A stretch of 64,000 bases of DNA from Treponema sp. J25 (GCF_004343725.1 NZ_PTQW01000021.1:43381-107380); one strand, 5' to 3'; shown: positions 1 through 8,484, counted from the first letter of the stretch. Notes: generated by a model from the sequence alone, not told the origin. Translations and numbers: made by a program.

Positions 1-1
1 A

Positions 2-178
2 GAAGAGGACCTTGAGTATTCTATCAACCATAAAAAACAAGAACGGATCATTAAAACGGCTAACGTTTTTCTGGACAGCCATCGACAATATAACCGTATG
101 AATGTACGGTTTGATGTACTCTTTATTCAGGGACAGGCGATTCACCATCTTGTCGGGGCCTTTACGGAGTGTGTATGA
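2..178 (+). CDS. YraN/UPF0102 family protein, C-terminal part
   Basis: Only the last 58 codons are in the window; the 5' part lies to the left. The reading frame ends in R-F-D-V-L-F and a closing A-F-T-E, and is preceded by a K-x-x-R-I-I-K-T-A-x-x-F-L stretch, the pattern of the C-terminal half of the YraN family (restriction-endonuclease-like fold, cellular role unsettled). The TGA stop shares bases with the ATG of the next small gene, so the two are probably translationally coupled. The catalytic N-terminal half cannot be judged here. Confidence 0.7.
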   Translation, partial: EEDLEYSINHKKQERIIKTANVFLDSHRQYNRMNVRFDVLFIQGQAIHHLVGAFTECV

Positions 179-345
179 TAGAAATACAACAGCGACAGCA
201 GTACCAGCGGCATTCAATAGAGGAACTGAAACGGCTTATTAACGATGAACGATATGTAGCATATGCCATACAGAGGATAGCCCAGGTACTGACCGAGGAA
301 TTAATGGCCCTGCCTGACCAAGGAGAAGACCATGAACGATCATAA
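175..345 (+). CDS. 56-residue protein of unknown function, overlapping both neighbours
   Basis: A short frame starting at ATG 175 inside the stop region of the YraN gene (ATGA overlap) and ending with TAA 14 bases inside the next gene. The product is hydrophilic, has no signal peptide or cysteine, and looks helical with a charged stretch (E-E-L-K-R-L-I-N-D-E-R) followed by A-I-Q-R-I-A-Q-V-L-T-E-E-L. I do not recognise it. Support for it being real is its exact fit between two genes with overlaps typical of operons; there is no independent evidence from sequence similarity. Confidence 0.5.
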   Translation: MIEIQQRQQYQRHSIEELKRLINDERYVAYAIQRIAQVLTEELMALPDQGEDHERS

Positions 346-817
346 CCGACCGTGGAATCATCGGAAAAAACAAAAACAAAAAAATAAGCAAAACCCTAAA
401 ACCACCGAAGCTCCGGTTTCTGCCAAACAACCAGATAAGATTCGCTATGATAAACAACGGGGAACCCTCGTAGAACGCCCCCAATGGATACCTCCTCGCC
501 TGGGTCAGGCAAAACTGCCTCGTTTTGAGTGTCCCTACTGTGGTAAGCCTATTCAGGACATTATGGCCGCCCTCGCAGACCGAGAAACCGGGGTCCCCGT
601 TCATTTTGATTGCGTCATGGAACGGCTTCGCTCCATGGAGTTCCTCTCTGAAGGAGACGTGCTAAGCTACATCGGCGGGGGGAGATTTGGGATTGTCCAC
701 TATCCTGAGCCAACGAATACCACCAAATTCACCATAAAAAAGATTATCCAGTGGGAAGATAAGGATTCCCGTCCTCAGTGGCGGAAAGAAATCTGTGACA
801 ACTACTCTACGACCTGA
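332..817 (+). CDS. conserved hypothetical protein with a CPYC...H..C zinc-ribbon-like motif
   Basis: 161 residues. The first 50 residues are lysine/asparagine/glutamine rich and probably disordered. The middle holds C-P-Y-C-G-K-P-I at about residue 69 and H-F-D-C about 25 residues later, a plausible Cys2-His-Cys metal site. The C-terminal third is a compact beta-rich segment (G-G-G-R-F-G-I-V-H-Y). The start has a good ribosome site (AAGGAGAAGACC). It lies between the 56-codon gene and a diguanylate cyclase, 9 bases upstream of the latter, so it is probably co-transcribed with it. I know similar proteins only as spirochaete hypotheticals and assign no function. Confidence 0.75.
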   Translation: MNDHNRPWNHRKKQKQKNKQNPKTTEAPVSAKQPDKIRYDKQRGTLVERPQWIPPRLGQAKLPRFECPYCGKPIQDIMAALADRETGVPVHFDCVMERLRSMEFLSEGDVLSYIGGGRFGIVHYPEPTNTTKFTIKKIIQWEDKDSRPQWRKEICDNYSTT

Positions 818-826
818 GGGAGTTCC

Positions 827-1996
827 ATGACCCGGCAGGAAGATTTTTTAAGGAATCCTAAGGTTCTTTCCAATTACAGCCTCTTAGAAGAAATTGGGGT
901 TTTCACCTATATTGATACCCTTAAGGCTGAAATTAAGGATTACGAAGACGTCCTGCGGGGAGCCCGGGAAATTTTTACTCAGCCCTCCATCGATACGGTT
1001 CTAGAAACTACGGTAAAACTCATTTCGGATAAATTCCTGCCCAGTTTTATGATTTTTCTCTGGAAACCCTCCACAACCCACCAGGACCTTATTGTAAAGG
1101 GGTACAAGAATTTCCGTCCCTTCGATGTTCGCATCGCCCTGCCCAATCTTTCGGTCTTTGAAACCTTTTTTAAACAGTATCCGCGGCCTATTAGTTTTGA
1201 GCTTTTCGAGTTTCAGCTTCAGAATGAAGTGGCCACCGCCCCCCTCAGGGCCTATGAACCAGCCATCGTTATTCCTATCATTGGGCCCTCGGGGCTCTAT
1301 GGGCTTATCCTTGTCGGCAATAAGTTACTAGAAGACCAATACAGTCCCCAGGAACTTTTATACCTGGACCGACTCATGGCCTTTTGTTCCCAGGCAATTC
1401 AAAACCTATTGAATTATGAACACTCCGTGCGGGACCTTAAGACGGGACTGTATAACCATGGATATTTCCGATTGCGCCTCCAGGATGAAATCGCCCGGTC
1501 CCACCGGCTCCATATCCCCTTTTCTCTCATCATAATGGATGTGGATCGTTTTAAAAGCTTTAACGATACCTATGGACATCTGGCCGGAGATCGGGTGCTG
1601 GAAGCCATAGCCCTGACTATCCGCGAGAGCCTTCGAGTTCAGGACATTCCCGCCCGTTTTGGGGGCGAAGAATTTACGGTGCTCCTTCCCGAAACAGACC
1701 GGGCAGGGGCCTGGCTTGTGGCAGAACGGCTGCGCCAGAAGGTCGCAAAAACCCAGATTCCCTGGGATCCTCCCCTCCCCTCGGTGACCATCAGTGTAGG
1801 GGCCGTAGAATACGAACCAGCCAGCAACCTTACCCCGGAAGAAATCATCGCTCGGGCGGATAAGGCCCTGTATCAATCAAAACAGCGGGGAAGGAATCGA
1901 ACCACCATGTGGGGGGCGGGACTCTTGCAGCGGACCATACTGCTGGCCCGACAACGGAATGTGGCGGGAGCCTCTCCTCAAAGTGCCTCTTCGTAA
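827..1996 (+). CDS. GAF-GGDEF diguanylate cyclase
   Basis: 389 residues, no membrane segment, so cytoplasmic. Residues about 40-195 look like a GAF-type sensor domain. Residues about 205-365 form a GGDEF domain with D-V-D-R-F-K-S-F-N-D-T-Y-G-H, an intact G-G-E-E-F signature, and R-V-Q-D placed five residues before it, the position of the inhibitory I-site, so product feedback is expected. It should make cyclic di-GMP from two GTP. The start is supported by GAGGGAG six bases upstream. No EAL or HD-GYP partner is next to it. The last 35 residues are a non-conserved tail. Confidence 0.9.
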   Translation: MTRQEDFLRNPKVLSNYSLLEEIGVFTYIDTLKAEIKDYEDVLRGAREIFTQPSIDTVLETTVKLISDKFLPSFMIFLWKPSTTHQDLIVKGYKNFRPFDVRIALPNLSVFETFFKQYPRPISFELFEFQLQNEVATAPLRAYEPAIVIPIIGPSGLYGLILVGNKLLEDQYSPQELLYLDRLMAFCSQAIQNLLNYEHSVRDLKTGLYNHGYFRLRLQDEIARSHRLHIPFSLIIMDVDRFKSFNDTYGHLAGDRVLEAIALTIRESLRVQDIPARFGGEEFTVLLPETDRAGAWLVAERLRQKVAKTQIPWDPPLPSVTISVGAVEYEPASNLTPEEIIARADKALYQSKQRGRNRTTMWGAGLLQRTILLARQRNVAGASPQSASS

Positions 1997-2086
1997 AAGA
2001 GACCTCAGTCGTGGTCGGTCATCTTCTGGCCCAGGCACCCTCGCCCCGGATATTTTCTCCTATCACGGATAAAAGGAACGGAACAA

Positions 2087-2110
2087 AAGAGGGCCCCCTT
2101 ACCCCCTCTT
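2087..2110 (-). terminator. Rho-independent terminator for the PP2C gene
   Basis: Inverted repeat AAGAGGG / CCCTCTT with a 10-base loop, followed on the minus strand by TTTTG. It lies 56 bases beyond the PP2C stop codon and between two convergent genes, so it may also slow transcription from the diguanylate cyclase side. Confidence 0.6.
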
Positions 2111-2165
2111 AACAAGAAGCAAGGAGCAACAGGTCGAATTTCGTCGCATCCCTTTCATCCTATTC

Positions 2166-3341
2166 CTATATTCCTTTGTATTCAAAATACAACAAAGACA
2201 TATCATCCTGTTGCGGTACGGTTCCCCGGAATTGGTCTACCGCCCGGCTTACCACTTCGCACACGGACTTTTGTTCCCGCCGGGCACCAAGGAGAGAACG
2301 GAACAGCCGGTCCTCTCCAAATTCGGTCCCCTCCGAGTTTTCCTGTTCCGTTATCCCATCGGTATAGACATACAGCGTATCCCCTTCTTTCAGGAGAATA
2401 CCCGAAAGGTGGGGAGTAATCGAGATGTCTACCCCAATGGGAAGGTTGGTGTGCTTACTCTTTACCCGAACGATGTGGTTGTTCCGCAGGAGTATGCTGT
2501 GGGAGTGCCCCATATCGGCGTATATCAGAAATTTCTTCTGCGGCTCGTACAAACAGAAAAAGCCCGTGAGGTATTTTTCAAGATGGAAGGTGTTTACAAT
2601 GGCCGTGTTTAAATCGATGAGCAGTTCCCGTAGGCCCCGTCGGTATTCGTAGGCCCGGAGCATTCCCCAGAGGAGCGAGACCACCAGGGAAGCGGCAACC
2701 CCCTTCCCCGACACATCACAGAGGGTTGCAAAAACATTCCCATTCCGCAATTCCTGTACATAATAGAAGTCTCCCCCTACCCCTTTGGCCGGCCGGGACC
2801 ATCCCTGGACAACACAATCAGGACGTTCTATCATGTTCTGGTCAAGCAACCGGGCCTGGAGACGACCGGCCAGTTCAATATCTTCCTGGGTCATGCGGGA
2901 AAGAAACTCGTGAAGGTCTATGTTAGAAAAAATCCCTTCGAATTCTCCGTCATGGGAGACAAGTCCATAGTAATGAATATCCCGGGCGGTATCGGTAAAG
3001 GCCTGCAGTTGTTGGGCCACCTCATAAATACCCGTCCGGCTATCAAAGAGGGGGACCTCCGCAACCAGTTCATTCACGATGCTCCGCTGAAACACATCCC
3101 GGCCGAAGGGCTTGCCAATCATGGTAAACAGCCGTTCCCGCTCAAGAACCCCGCAGAACCGTTGATGTTCATCCAGTACGCCCAGAACCGGTACGTCTGG
3201 ATGCCGCTGTAATTCATCGGCCACGTCTAAAAGACGGTCCGAAGCCGACACAGCCATGAAGTACCGGGCTATGGTACTGATGGCATTGGGATACCGTTTA
3301 TGGGGACGAACCATAAAAAGGCAGGTTTTCTTTACCATCAT
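2166..3341 (-). CDS. PP2C-type SpoIIE/RsbU-like serine phosphatase with CBS-like N-terminal region
   Basis: 391 residues. The N-terminal 150 residues resemble a CBS pair (repeated V-L-G-V-L-D-E-H and Y-Y-G-L-V-S-H-D-G-E-F elements), a possible nucleotide sensor. The rest is a PP2C SpoIIE domain with G-G-D-F-Y-Y, C-D-V-S-G-K-G, Y-T-D-G-I-T-E and Q-Q-D-D-M-S, the acidic metal-binding signatures. Such enzymes dephosphorylate STAS anti-anti-sigma proteins, and a STAS gene starts about 200 bases away on the other strand with an ATPase behind it. The start is one of two adjacent ATGs with no clear ribosome site. Confidence 0.85.
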   Translation of the reverse strand: MMVKKTCLFMVRPHKRYPNAISTIARYFMAVSASDRLLDVADELQRHPDVPVLGVLDEHQRFCGVLERERLFTMIGKPFGRDVFQRSIVNELVAEVPLFDSRTGIYEVAQQLQAFTDTARDIHYYGLVSHDGEFEGIFSNIDLHEFLSRMTQEDIELAGRLQARLLDQNMIERPDCVVQGWSRPAKGVGGDFYYVQELRNGNVFATLCDVSGKGVAASLVVSLLWGMLRAYEYRRGLRELLIDLNTAIVNTFHLEKYLTGFFCLYEPQKKFLIYADMGHSHSILLRNNHIVRVKSKHTNLPIGVDISITPHLSGILLKEGDTLYVYTDGITEQENSEGTEFGEDRLFRSLLGARREQKSVCEVVSRAVDQFRGTVPQQDDMSLLYFEYKGI

Positions 3342-3501
3342 AGGGAACAGTGTAGGGGGTGTTTTTTATAAAACTGCTATTGAAATGTGAATTTTCCTTT
3401 AAAATATCAGGTCCGCCGGTCTTTGTTCCCAGTCCCTTCGTTTCTGGTTCTCGTTCCCCGGCCCCTCGTCTCCGCCCATTCCCCTCTAATTTTATAATTT
3501 T

Positions 3502-3531
3502 TTGATAGACTTTTCACGGCCTTTTTATTTT
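3502..3531 (+). promoter_or_regulatory. candidate promoter for the STAS gene
   Basis: TTGATA, 18 bases, TATTTT; predicted transcript start is about 12 bases before the STAS ATG, which would leave almost no room for a ribosome site, in line with the absence of one. Confidence 0.35.
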
Positions 3532-3550
3532 TCTCTGTCATCCTGTAGCC

Positions 3551-3898
3551 ATGGAAACCAAAATATACGAGTGGCCTACTCAAAATGGGAAAATACTCCA
3601 GATAAAAGGCGAGGTCGACCTATACTCAGCGCCCGGGCTTTTTACCACCATTACAAGCATCGTAGAAAAGGGCCCCTCCGCCCTGCACCTGGACCTCTCG
3701 GGGGTGGAATACCTGGACTCTTCTGGGGTGGGGACTATCATCAAAACCCTTCAGCTCGTTAAAAACCGTGGAACGGCTATTACCTTTTCAGGGATTAGCG
3801 GCTCTCCCCGAAAGGTCCTTTCCATGGCCAATATACTCCCCCTTTTACAAGAAATTCCAGTGCCCAAGGAACTTTCAGAACTATCCCTTACCCATTAA
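3551..3898 (+). CDS. STAS-domain anti-sigma factor antagonist
   Basis: 115 residues, the usual length for a single STAS domain. The signature D-L-S-G-V-E-Y-L-D-S-S-G-V-G places the phosphorylatable serine in D-S-S-G. In partner switching the unphosphorylated form binds a histidine-kinase-like ATPase and releases that protein's other target. The gene sits between a PP2C phosphatase (divergent) and such an ATPase (190 bases downstream on the same strand), so all three roles of the module are present. The ATG lacks a clear Shine-Dalgarno sequence. Confidence 0.9.
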   Translation: METKIYEWPTQNGKILQIKGEVDLYSAPGLFTTITSIVEKGPSALHLDLSGVEYLDSSGVGTIIKTLQLVKNRGTAITFSGISGSPRKVLSMANILPLLQEIPVPKELSELSLTH

Positions 3899-4086
3899 CC
3901 TCGAGGAACGGTAATAAGGGCAAAGGCCTTTCCCTGTGAACAGGACTCCCTCTGTTTTTAGCACCAGAAAGAGGGGTAGAAATCTGCAGGGGGCCATGAC
4001 AAAAGGGGGAAACGCCAGGAAGAAAACGTTCTCCCAGGACGGAAGCCGAGGAAGCAGGGATAATGTTGAGCCAGAAGGAGCAAACC

Positions 4087-4626
4087 ATGAAACAGCTTAT
4101 TATACGAAAACTTATTGTGGACGAATACAATGAACTCTTTGATGCCCAGGGGATGAAGTATCGAGAATTCCCCAGCGACTATGCAAAAATCAGGGAATAC
4201 ACCCACATCATCTTGCAGGAATGCCCTCCCCAGTACCTGGAGGGGAATCTGCTAGAACAGCAACTGTCGGAAATCATAAAAAATGGGATAAAGCATGGGA
4301 ATAAAAAGGACCCTAGCAAACTCCTGCGGGTCTGGTATGATTTTCGCAACCGGGTCCGGTTTATCGTTGAAGATGAGGGAGAGGGTTTCCAGGAGCTAGA
4401 GGCCTGGAACGAATTCTATCGAAAACGGCAGGAAGCGCTGTATCGAGAAGATTTTGATACCTTTCTTGCCCTGGCAAGCTATCGGGGGCCCCACAGTGAT
4501 AGCGACGATGGGGGTAATAGCCTCATCGCCGCCCTGGAATACTGGAACGGGGGAATGATTTACAACAAAAAGAAAAACAAAGTAGGGGTAGTCCGCTGGT
4601 TCACCGACGGGTCCCGGCCTTCCTAA
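4087..4626 (+). CDS. histidine-kinase-like ATPase, probable anti-sigma/serine kinase of a partner-switching pair
   Basis: 179 residues from the ATG at 4087, chosen over an in-frame ATG at 4063 because AGAAGGAG lies six bases before it. N-box like E-I-I-K-N-G-I-K-H-G-N-K at about residues 60-72, G1-like E-D-E-G-E-G-F, and a glycine-containing G-G-N-S-L segment after a long insert; the last is a weak G2 box. No sensor or phosphoacceptor domain. The family phosphorylates STAS partners and binds sigma factors or other targets. No sigma factor gene is in the window, so the regulated target is unknown. Confidence 0.7.
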   Translation: MKQLIIRKLIVDEYNELFDAQGMKYREFPSDYAKIREYTHIILQECPPQYLEGNLLEQQLSEIIKNGIKHGNKKDPSKLLRVWYDFRNRVRFIVEDEGEGFQELEAWNEFYRKRQEALYREDFDTFLALASYRGPHSDSDDGGNSLIAALEYWNGGMIYNKKKNKVGVVRWFTDGSRPS

Positions 4627-4699
4627 GCACTACGCCGGGGAACTCTGCCCCATATTTGGTAAGGGGGAGTAGCACCGGACCCGTTTCTTCGCCCCCCAT

Positions 4700-4765
4700 C
4701 TGCAGAGAAGGGAACTCGTGCCGCCCCCCCTTCCTCGTCCCCCTCTCTGCACAGAAGGGAAGTCG
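4700..4765. repeat. imperfect direct and inverted repeats between convergent genes
   Basis: CTGCAGAGAAGGGAACTCG (from 4700) recurs as CTGCACAGAAGGGAAGTCG (from 4747), and TGCAGAGA / TCTCTGCA form an eight-base inverted repeat across the same stretch. The block lies in the 198-base gap between the ATPase gene and GH94, where I see no gene. No U-run follows on either strand, so it is not a clear terminator. Confidence 0.4.
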
Positions 4766-4824
4766 CCCCCCTCCTTCAACCTGCCCCATCGAGATAGGGA
4801 TGCGGGGTGTTGTAAAAAACGTTC

Positions 4825-7020
4825 TCAGCCTTCTTCAACCGATAAGCCGAGGGGAAGAAGGTAATCCCACAAACAGAGGGCAACCCAGTTGACCGTCCCG
4901 GTTAACCAGGGAATTCCCCCTTCGCCAGCGCGTTCCGGATAGTAGCCGCCGTTGTAAAAATTAACCAGAACATAGGGCTCTGCTCTCGTTTTACGCCAGT
5001 CCTTGTAAAGGGGAAGTATCTTCCGGAAAATTCGCAGCGCATCGTCGGTCATTCCTGCCTTAAAAAGGGCATATACCGCGAAGGCCGCCGCATGGTTATA
5101 CACCGCAAAGTTCTCGGCCATACCCGGGCTTAAAGAAGAAAGGTTCCCCGCCGCGGGGTCCCAGGCGGTATAGCCGGGCTTACATTTTAATAGACCTACC
5201 TCTGTTTCTAACTCCCGGAGCATGCTGGTAAGGGCCTGGCGGGCTATTTCCGGGTTTCGCTCTGCCATTCCACTGATAGTAAACCACGCCTGGGGCAAAA
5301 GGAATATTCGGTTATCCCCTCCTTCTCTATTGGTGGTTCCCACAATCGTACCAGGTGCGGCACCGGTAGGACTATCCGATCCTACCACGGCCCGGTCAAA
5401 CCAGGAACCATTCCAGTACCGCAACACCCCTTCATACAATCGTTCTTTATGCTCTTTGAGAGAAAGGGAATAGCGGTGGTACAATTCTGTTTCGCCCCTT
5501 TGGGCACCGGGACTTGTCTCAAGCAAAGATAATGCCCAATAGGCAAACATATTGAGGAACGTAGACCCACCCTGCGGTCCCGGTCCCGAAAGGGCATCGT
5601 TCCAGTCCCCGGCTCCCATGAGAACAAGTCCATGTTCGCCATATTTAAGGGCATAGGTAATTCCACGTATCGCGTGGTGTCGCAAAGTTTCTGGCTGGGG
5701 GCTATCCAGATAGGGAGCCAGTTCTTCCCAGATAGAAGGGTCCTGGCATATGCGCTCATAGGTAGCAAGGGCAACGGGAATCCAGAAGGGAAGATCCCGA
5801 AAATCCCGTTCATCGGGGGCTCCGCCTTCGGTATTCCATTGTCGGACACAGCGTCCAGAAAGATATTGATGAGAACAGAGATCCACCAGAAGGCTCCGGG
5901 CCTTCTCAGGTTCAAAGCGACACAGGCCCATCACGTCCTGGGCCACATCCCGAAACCCCCGGAAGGTAGAGCGAACCATACCGGTAGACTGTTGATATAC
6001 CTGGGTTCCAAAAAAGGTTTTAAGCCACGATGAAAAAAGTCCCGAACCGGTAACACCATACCAGTTCCGGAAAAGCCGTCGTTGCCAGAGACTCCGAACC
6101 AGGGCTAATTCCTCCTGGGCTCCCTGGGGAGTTCCGAGGTGGTTTATTTTTTGTAAGAAGTCGGGGGAAAGAAGACTTGATACTTCAGTGAGAAAAGAAC
6201 CACCTACCATCGAATTTTTTGTGAGGGGCGCCAGCCCAGAAACCACCGCTACCGTCTTACTTTCCCCGGGCACGAGTTCCATAACCCATTGGAAAGCTCC
6301 CACATAGGGGTCCCCGCCGCTCATAGAGCCCGAAAGGGGCGGAGTCTGGATTTCCTGGGGTATACCGGGGGTTCCTTCCCCAATAAGCCGTTTAAGACTT
6401 CCCTGCCAAGAACTCGGCGCCGTACCCGTATGATACACCCCTACAACCTGGGCTCCCACATTTTTCTTTAGCCACAGGATAGTTCTTTCGGGGTCCCAAG
6501 TAGTATCGGTAAACCAGGAGTAATACACCGGATCAACCCCAAAAGAATTATACAAAAGGAATTCCTGCACCGCCGTCACATAAAGACATCGATTTTTCTG
6601 GCTCCGATTATGGACGGTAACAAGAAGCACTTCCAGAGTCCCTTCCCGGGGTAGAAACACCGTCTGTTCAACCTGGATTCCGTTTTTCTCCGAAATCCAG
6701 CGGGTAGCCCAGGGACTGTGAATACAGTGATAGGTATCGAGGGCTGTCCCTGAAGGATGATATGAGGGATTCCAGACGCATCCACCGTCGGTAATATACA
6801 CAAAACGTCCCTTTAGGGGCGTCCAGAAATCATAGTTACTTACCACTATCCGGGGTTCCTTCAAGGTAGTACTGTAGCCATCCCCTAGATGAGAAATTTT
6901 TAATCCCCCTTCCCCGTTAGAAAGATAGTTATACCAGGGTCTTACGCGTTGGGGGGTAAACAGATGAAAGCCCTCATCGTCTAACTTCCACTCTGGCCGG
7001 TTGTATGTCTCTATTTTCAT
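4825..7020 (-). CDS. GH94 glycoside phosphorylase, probably acting on an N-acetylglucosamine disaccharide
   Basis: 731 residues from the ATG at 7020, which has AAGGAGGG upstream; a longer frame to 7095 lacks such a site. N-terminal beta-sandwich (about 1-270), helical linker, then the (alpha/alpha)6 barrel. G-D-W-N-D at about residues 471-475 matches the catalytic aspartate motif of cellobiose and chitobiose phosphorylases. No signal peptide, so cytoplasmic. GH94 enzymes split a disaccharide with phosphate to a sugar 1-phosphate plus a sugar. Substrate cannot be read from the sequence; the neighbours (NagZ-like GH3, NagA, NagB, ROK regulator) point to N,N'-diacetylchitobiose rather than cellobiose. 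It is transcribed divergently from the ROK gene. Confidence 0.8.
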   Translation of the reverse strand: MKIETYNRPEWKLDDEGFHLFTPQRVRPWYNYLSNGEGGLKISHLGDGYSTTLKEPRIVVSNYDFWTPLKGRFVYITDGGCVWNPSYHPSGTALDTYHCIHSPWATRWISEKNGIQVEQTVFLPREGTLEVLLVTVHNRSQKNRCLYVTAVQEFLLYNSFGVDPVYYSWFTDTTWDPERTILWLKKNVGAQVVGVYHTGTAPSSWQGSLKRLIGEGTPGIPQEIQTPPLSGSMSGGDPYVGAFQWVMELVPGESKTVAVVSGLAPLTKNSMVGGSFLTEVSSLLSPDFLQKINHLGTPQGAQEELALVRSLWQRRLFRNWYGVTGSGLFSSWLKTFFGTQVYQQSTGMVRSTFRGFRDVAQDVMGLCRFEPEKARSLLVDLCSHQYLSGRCVRQWNTEGGAPDERDFRDLPFWIPVALATYERICQDPSIWEELAPYLDSPQPETLRHHAIRGITYALKYGEHGLVLMGAGDWNDALSGPGPQGGSTFLNMFAYWALSLLETSPGAQRGETELYHRYSLSLKEHKERLYEGVLRYWNGSWFDRAVVGSDSPTGAAPGTIVGTTNREGGDNRIFLLPQAWFTISGMAERNPEIARQALTSMLRELETEVGLLKCKPGYTAWDPAAGNLSSLSPGMAENFAVYNHAAAFAVYALFKAGMTDDALRIFRKILPLYKDWRKTRAEPYVLVNFYNGGYYPERAGEGGIPWLTGTVNWVALCLWDYLLPLGLSVEEG

Positions 7021-7044
7021 ATGCCCTCCTTGATAAAATTTTTC

Positions 7045-7073
7045 TTGACAGCCCAGTATAGCAGTGCTATTAT
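7045..7073 (+). promoter_or_regulatory. promoter of the ROK/amino-sugar operon
   Basis: TTGACA, 17 bases, TATTAT: a perfect -35 and a five-of-six -10 box. The predicted start is near 7080, giving a leader of about 145 bases before the ROK ATG. Confidence 0.65.
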
Positions 7074-7083
7074 AGTTTGTACA
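7055..7083 (-). promoter_or_regulatory. promoter of the GH94 gene
   Basis: On the minus strand TGTACA, 17 bases, TATACT, with a predicted start near 7048, 28 bases before the GH94 ATG. It occupies the same DNA as the opposed promoter. Confidence 0.55.
7058..7070. promoter_or_regulatory. 13-bp palindromic operator covering both -10 boxes
   Basis: ATAGCAGTGCTAT is a perfect palindrome around a central G. It overlaps the -10 boxes of both opposed promoters. Its position next to the ROK regulator gene suggests that this regulator binds it; I found no second copy before the binding-protein gene. Confidence 0.5.
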
Positions 7084-7225
7084 GAGAACGAACAATAAAA
7101 CGAGGGGAACTGGCAGCGAAACCCCTCATCACAGTTCAGGGATTTTCAGGAAGGGGGAAAGGGCGTATGCTACGATCGACCATAAGGTCCCTTATCCTAT
7201 ACCCCCAGGGAGTGAAAATACCGTT

Positions 7226-8401
7226 ATGAGGATAAACAACAATACCTTTCAGCGGGATGCCAATATCTCTCTTGTGGCCCAAACCATCTGGCGGCATCCA
7301 GGCATCAGCCGGATCGACATAGCCCGGGCGCTCAATCTGTATCGATCCACGGTAACCAATATCATTCAAAATCTTATAGAAGCAGGCATTGTATACGAAG
7401 CGGAGGCAGGAGAAGTTACCCCCCAGGGAGGGCGTCGACCTATTTTGCTCCGAATCAATGAAAAAATGGGCTGTGTGGTAGGTCTTGAAATTCAACCGGA
7501 TTTTTACCGGGCGGCGGTAACGAACATCTATGGACAGCGGCTCTATGAAGAAGAAAAGCCCCTAAAGGATAGCTCCCTGGCCGCAGTTTTTGCGTTTTTG
7601 TTTGATCATCTGAGAACGGTGGTAGAAAACATCCGGCTTCCCTTCTTAGGAATAAGCATCGCCTTGCCGGGCATAATAAACCCTGATGAGGGAATCATCA
7701 TTCAATCGGACCCTTTTGATCTCACGAACTATCACTTCTACAGAGAGGTGGCAGCCCGATATCCCGTACCAATCATGATAGAAAACGATGCCAACTGCTG
7801 CGCCTGGGAAGACTTAAACCGCTACCGCGATACCCCCCTGGAGGATTTTATCAGCGTCTTAGCAGAATATCACACCAAGAATCCCCTTACGGGACTCCGG
7901 TCGGGAGTAGGCGTGGGCATGGGCATTGCCTTAGGGGGAAAAATCCACTACGGCAAACGATATGCGGCCGGTGAATTTACCAGTGTGTTGTGGCAACAGG
8001 GAAAATCCGGTCAATTTGAATTGTCCGATGAAGTGATGCTCCATGTGGCAGATAACGAAGGGGCCTACCGCCAATTTCTGATTGAGCTATTCAAAAGTCT
8101 GAAACCCATCGTTTCCGTTTTTGATCCCGAGGTGCTGTTCTTCCATGGCGAAGCATGCCGCAATCGGGAGGTAGTACTCGATCTCTTGGAAAAAGATGAA
8201 CAGCACGGCCTAAAAAGCGTGCTTCAGCGGGTAGGCTGTCGACTAGAGCTTTCCCCCGGCGACGTTTTTGATGTGGCCCACGGGGCGGCATCCATGTTTA
8301 TCCACCGGCTGTTTTCGGTTCCTGAACTCACCGACCGCAAGGGTTCGTACCGAATTAGCTGGGAAGAAATTTTTGAACGGGTGAAAAACGGGACACGATA
8401 G
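7226..8401 (+). CDS. ROK-family (NagC/XylR-like) transcriptional regulator
   Basis: 391 residues. Winged helix-turn-helix at about 15-65 (I-S-R-I-D-I-A-R-A-L-N-L-Y-R-S-T-V-T), then a two-lobed ROK sugar-binding fold with I-E-N-D-A-N. The zinc motif C-x-C-G-x-x-G-C-x-E and its preceding Gly-His are absent: the equivalent stretch reads G-E-F-T-S-V-L-W-Q-Q-G-K-S-G. A kinase role is therefore unlikely and the domain is probably a sugar sensor. It heads the operon for the ABC transporter and amino-sugar enzymes and is divergent from GH94; the shared palindrome suggests control of both directions. Confidence 0.85.
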   Translation: MRINNNTFQRDANISLVAQTIWRHPGISRIDIARALNLYRSTVTNIIQNLIEAGIVYEAEAGEVTPQGGRRPILLRINEKMGCVVGLEIQPDFYRAAVTNIYGQRLYEEEKPLKDSSLAAVFAFLFDHLRTVVENIRLPFLGISIALPGIINPDEGIIIQSDPFDLTNYHFYREVAARYPVPIMIENDANCCAWEDLNRYRDTPLEDFISVLAEYHTKNPLTGLRSGVGVGMGIALGGKIHYGKRYAAGEFTSVLWQQGKSGQFELSDEVMLHVADNEGAYRQFLIELFKSLKPIVSVFDPEVLFFHGEACRNREVVLDLLEKDEQHGLKSVLQRVGCRLELSPGDVFDVAHGAASMFIHRLFSVPELTDRKGSYRISWEEIFERVKNGTR

Positions 8402-8415
8402 GCCCATCGTGTCCC
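8390..8415 (+). terminator. stem-loop overlapping the ROK stop codon
   Basis: GGGACACGAT / ATCGTGTCCC, ten perfect pairs with a six-base loop that contains part of the TAG stop. No U-run follows. It may limit read-through or protect the 3' end of the regulator message, giving unequal levels of regulator and binding protein. Confidence 0.5.
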
Positions 8416-8484
8416 GGGAACATATGACGAACCGTATGGTTCGCCCAATTCCAGCTACCTCTAGTATAAAGGAGGGTATAGGCT

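Noticed and set aside
4700..4765. CRISPR-like repeats
   Set aside because: Only two imperfect copies with no further units or cas genes; there is no CRISPR array in the window.
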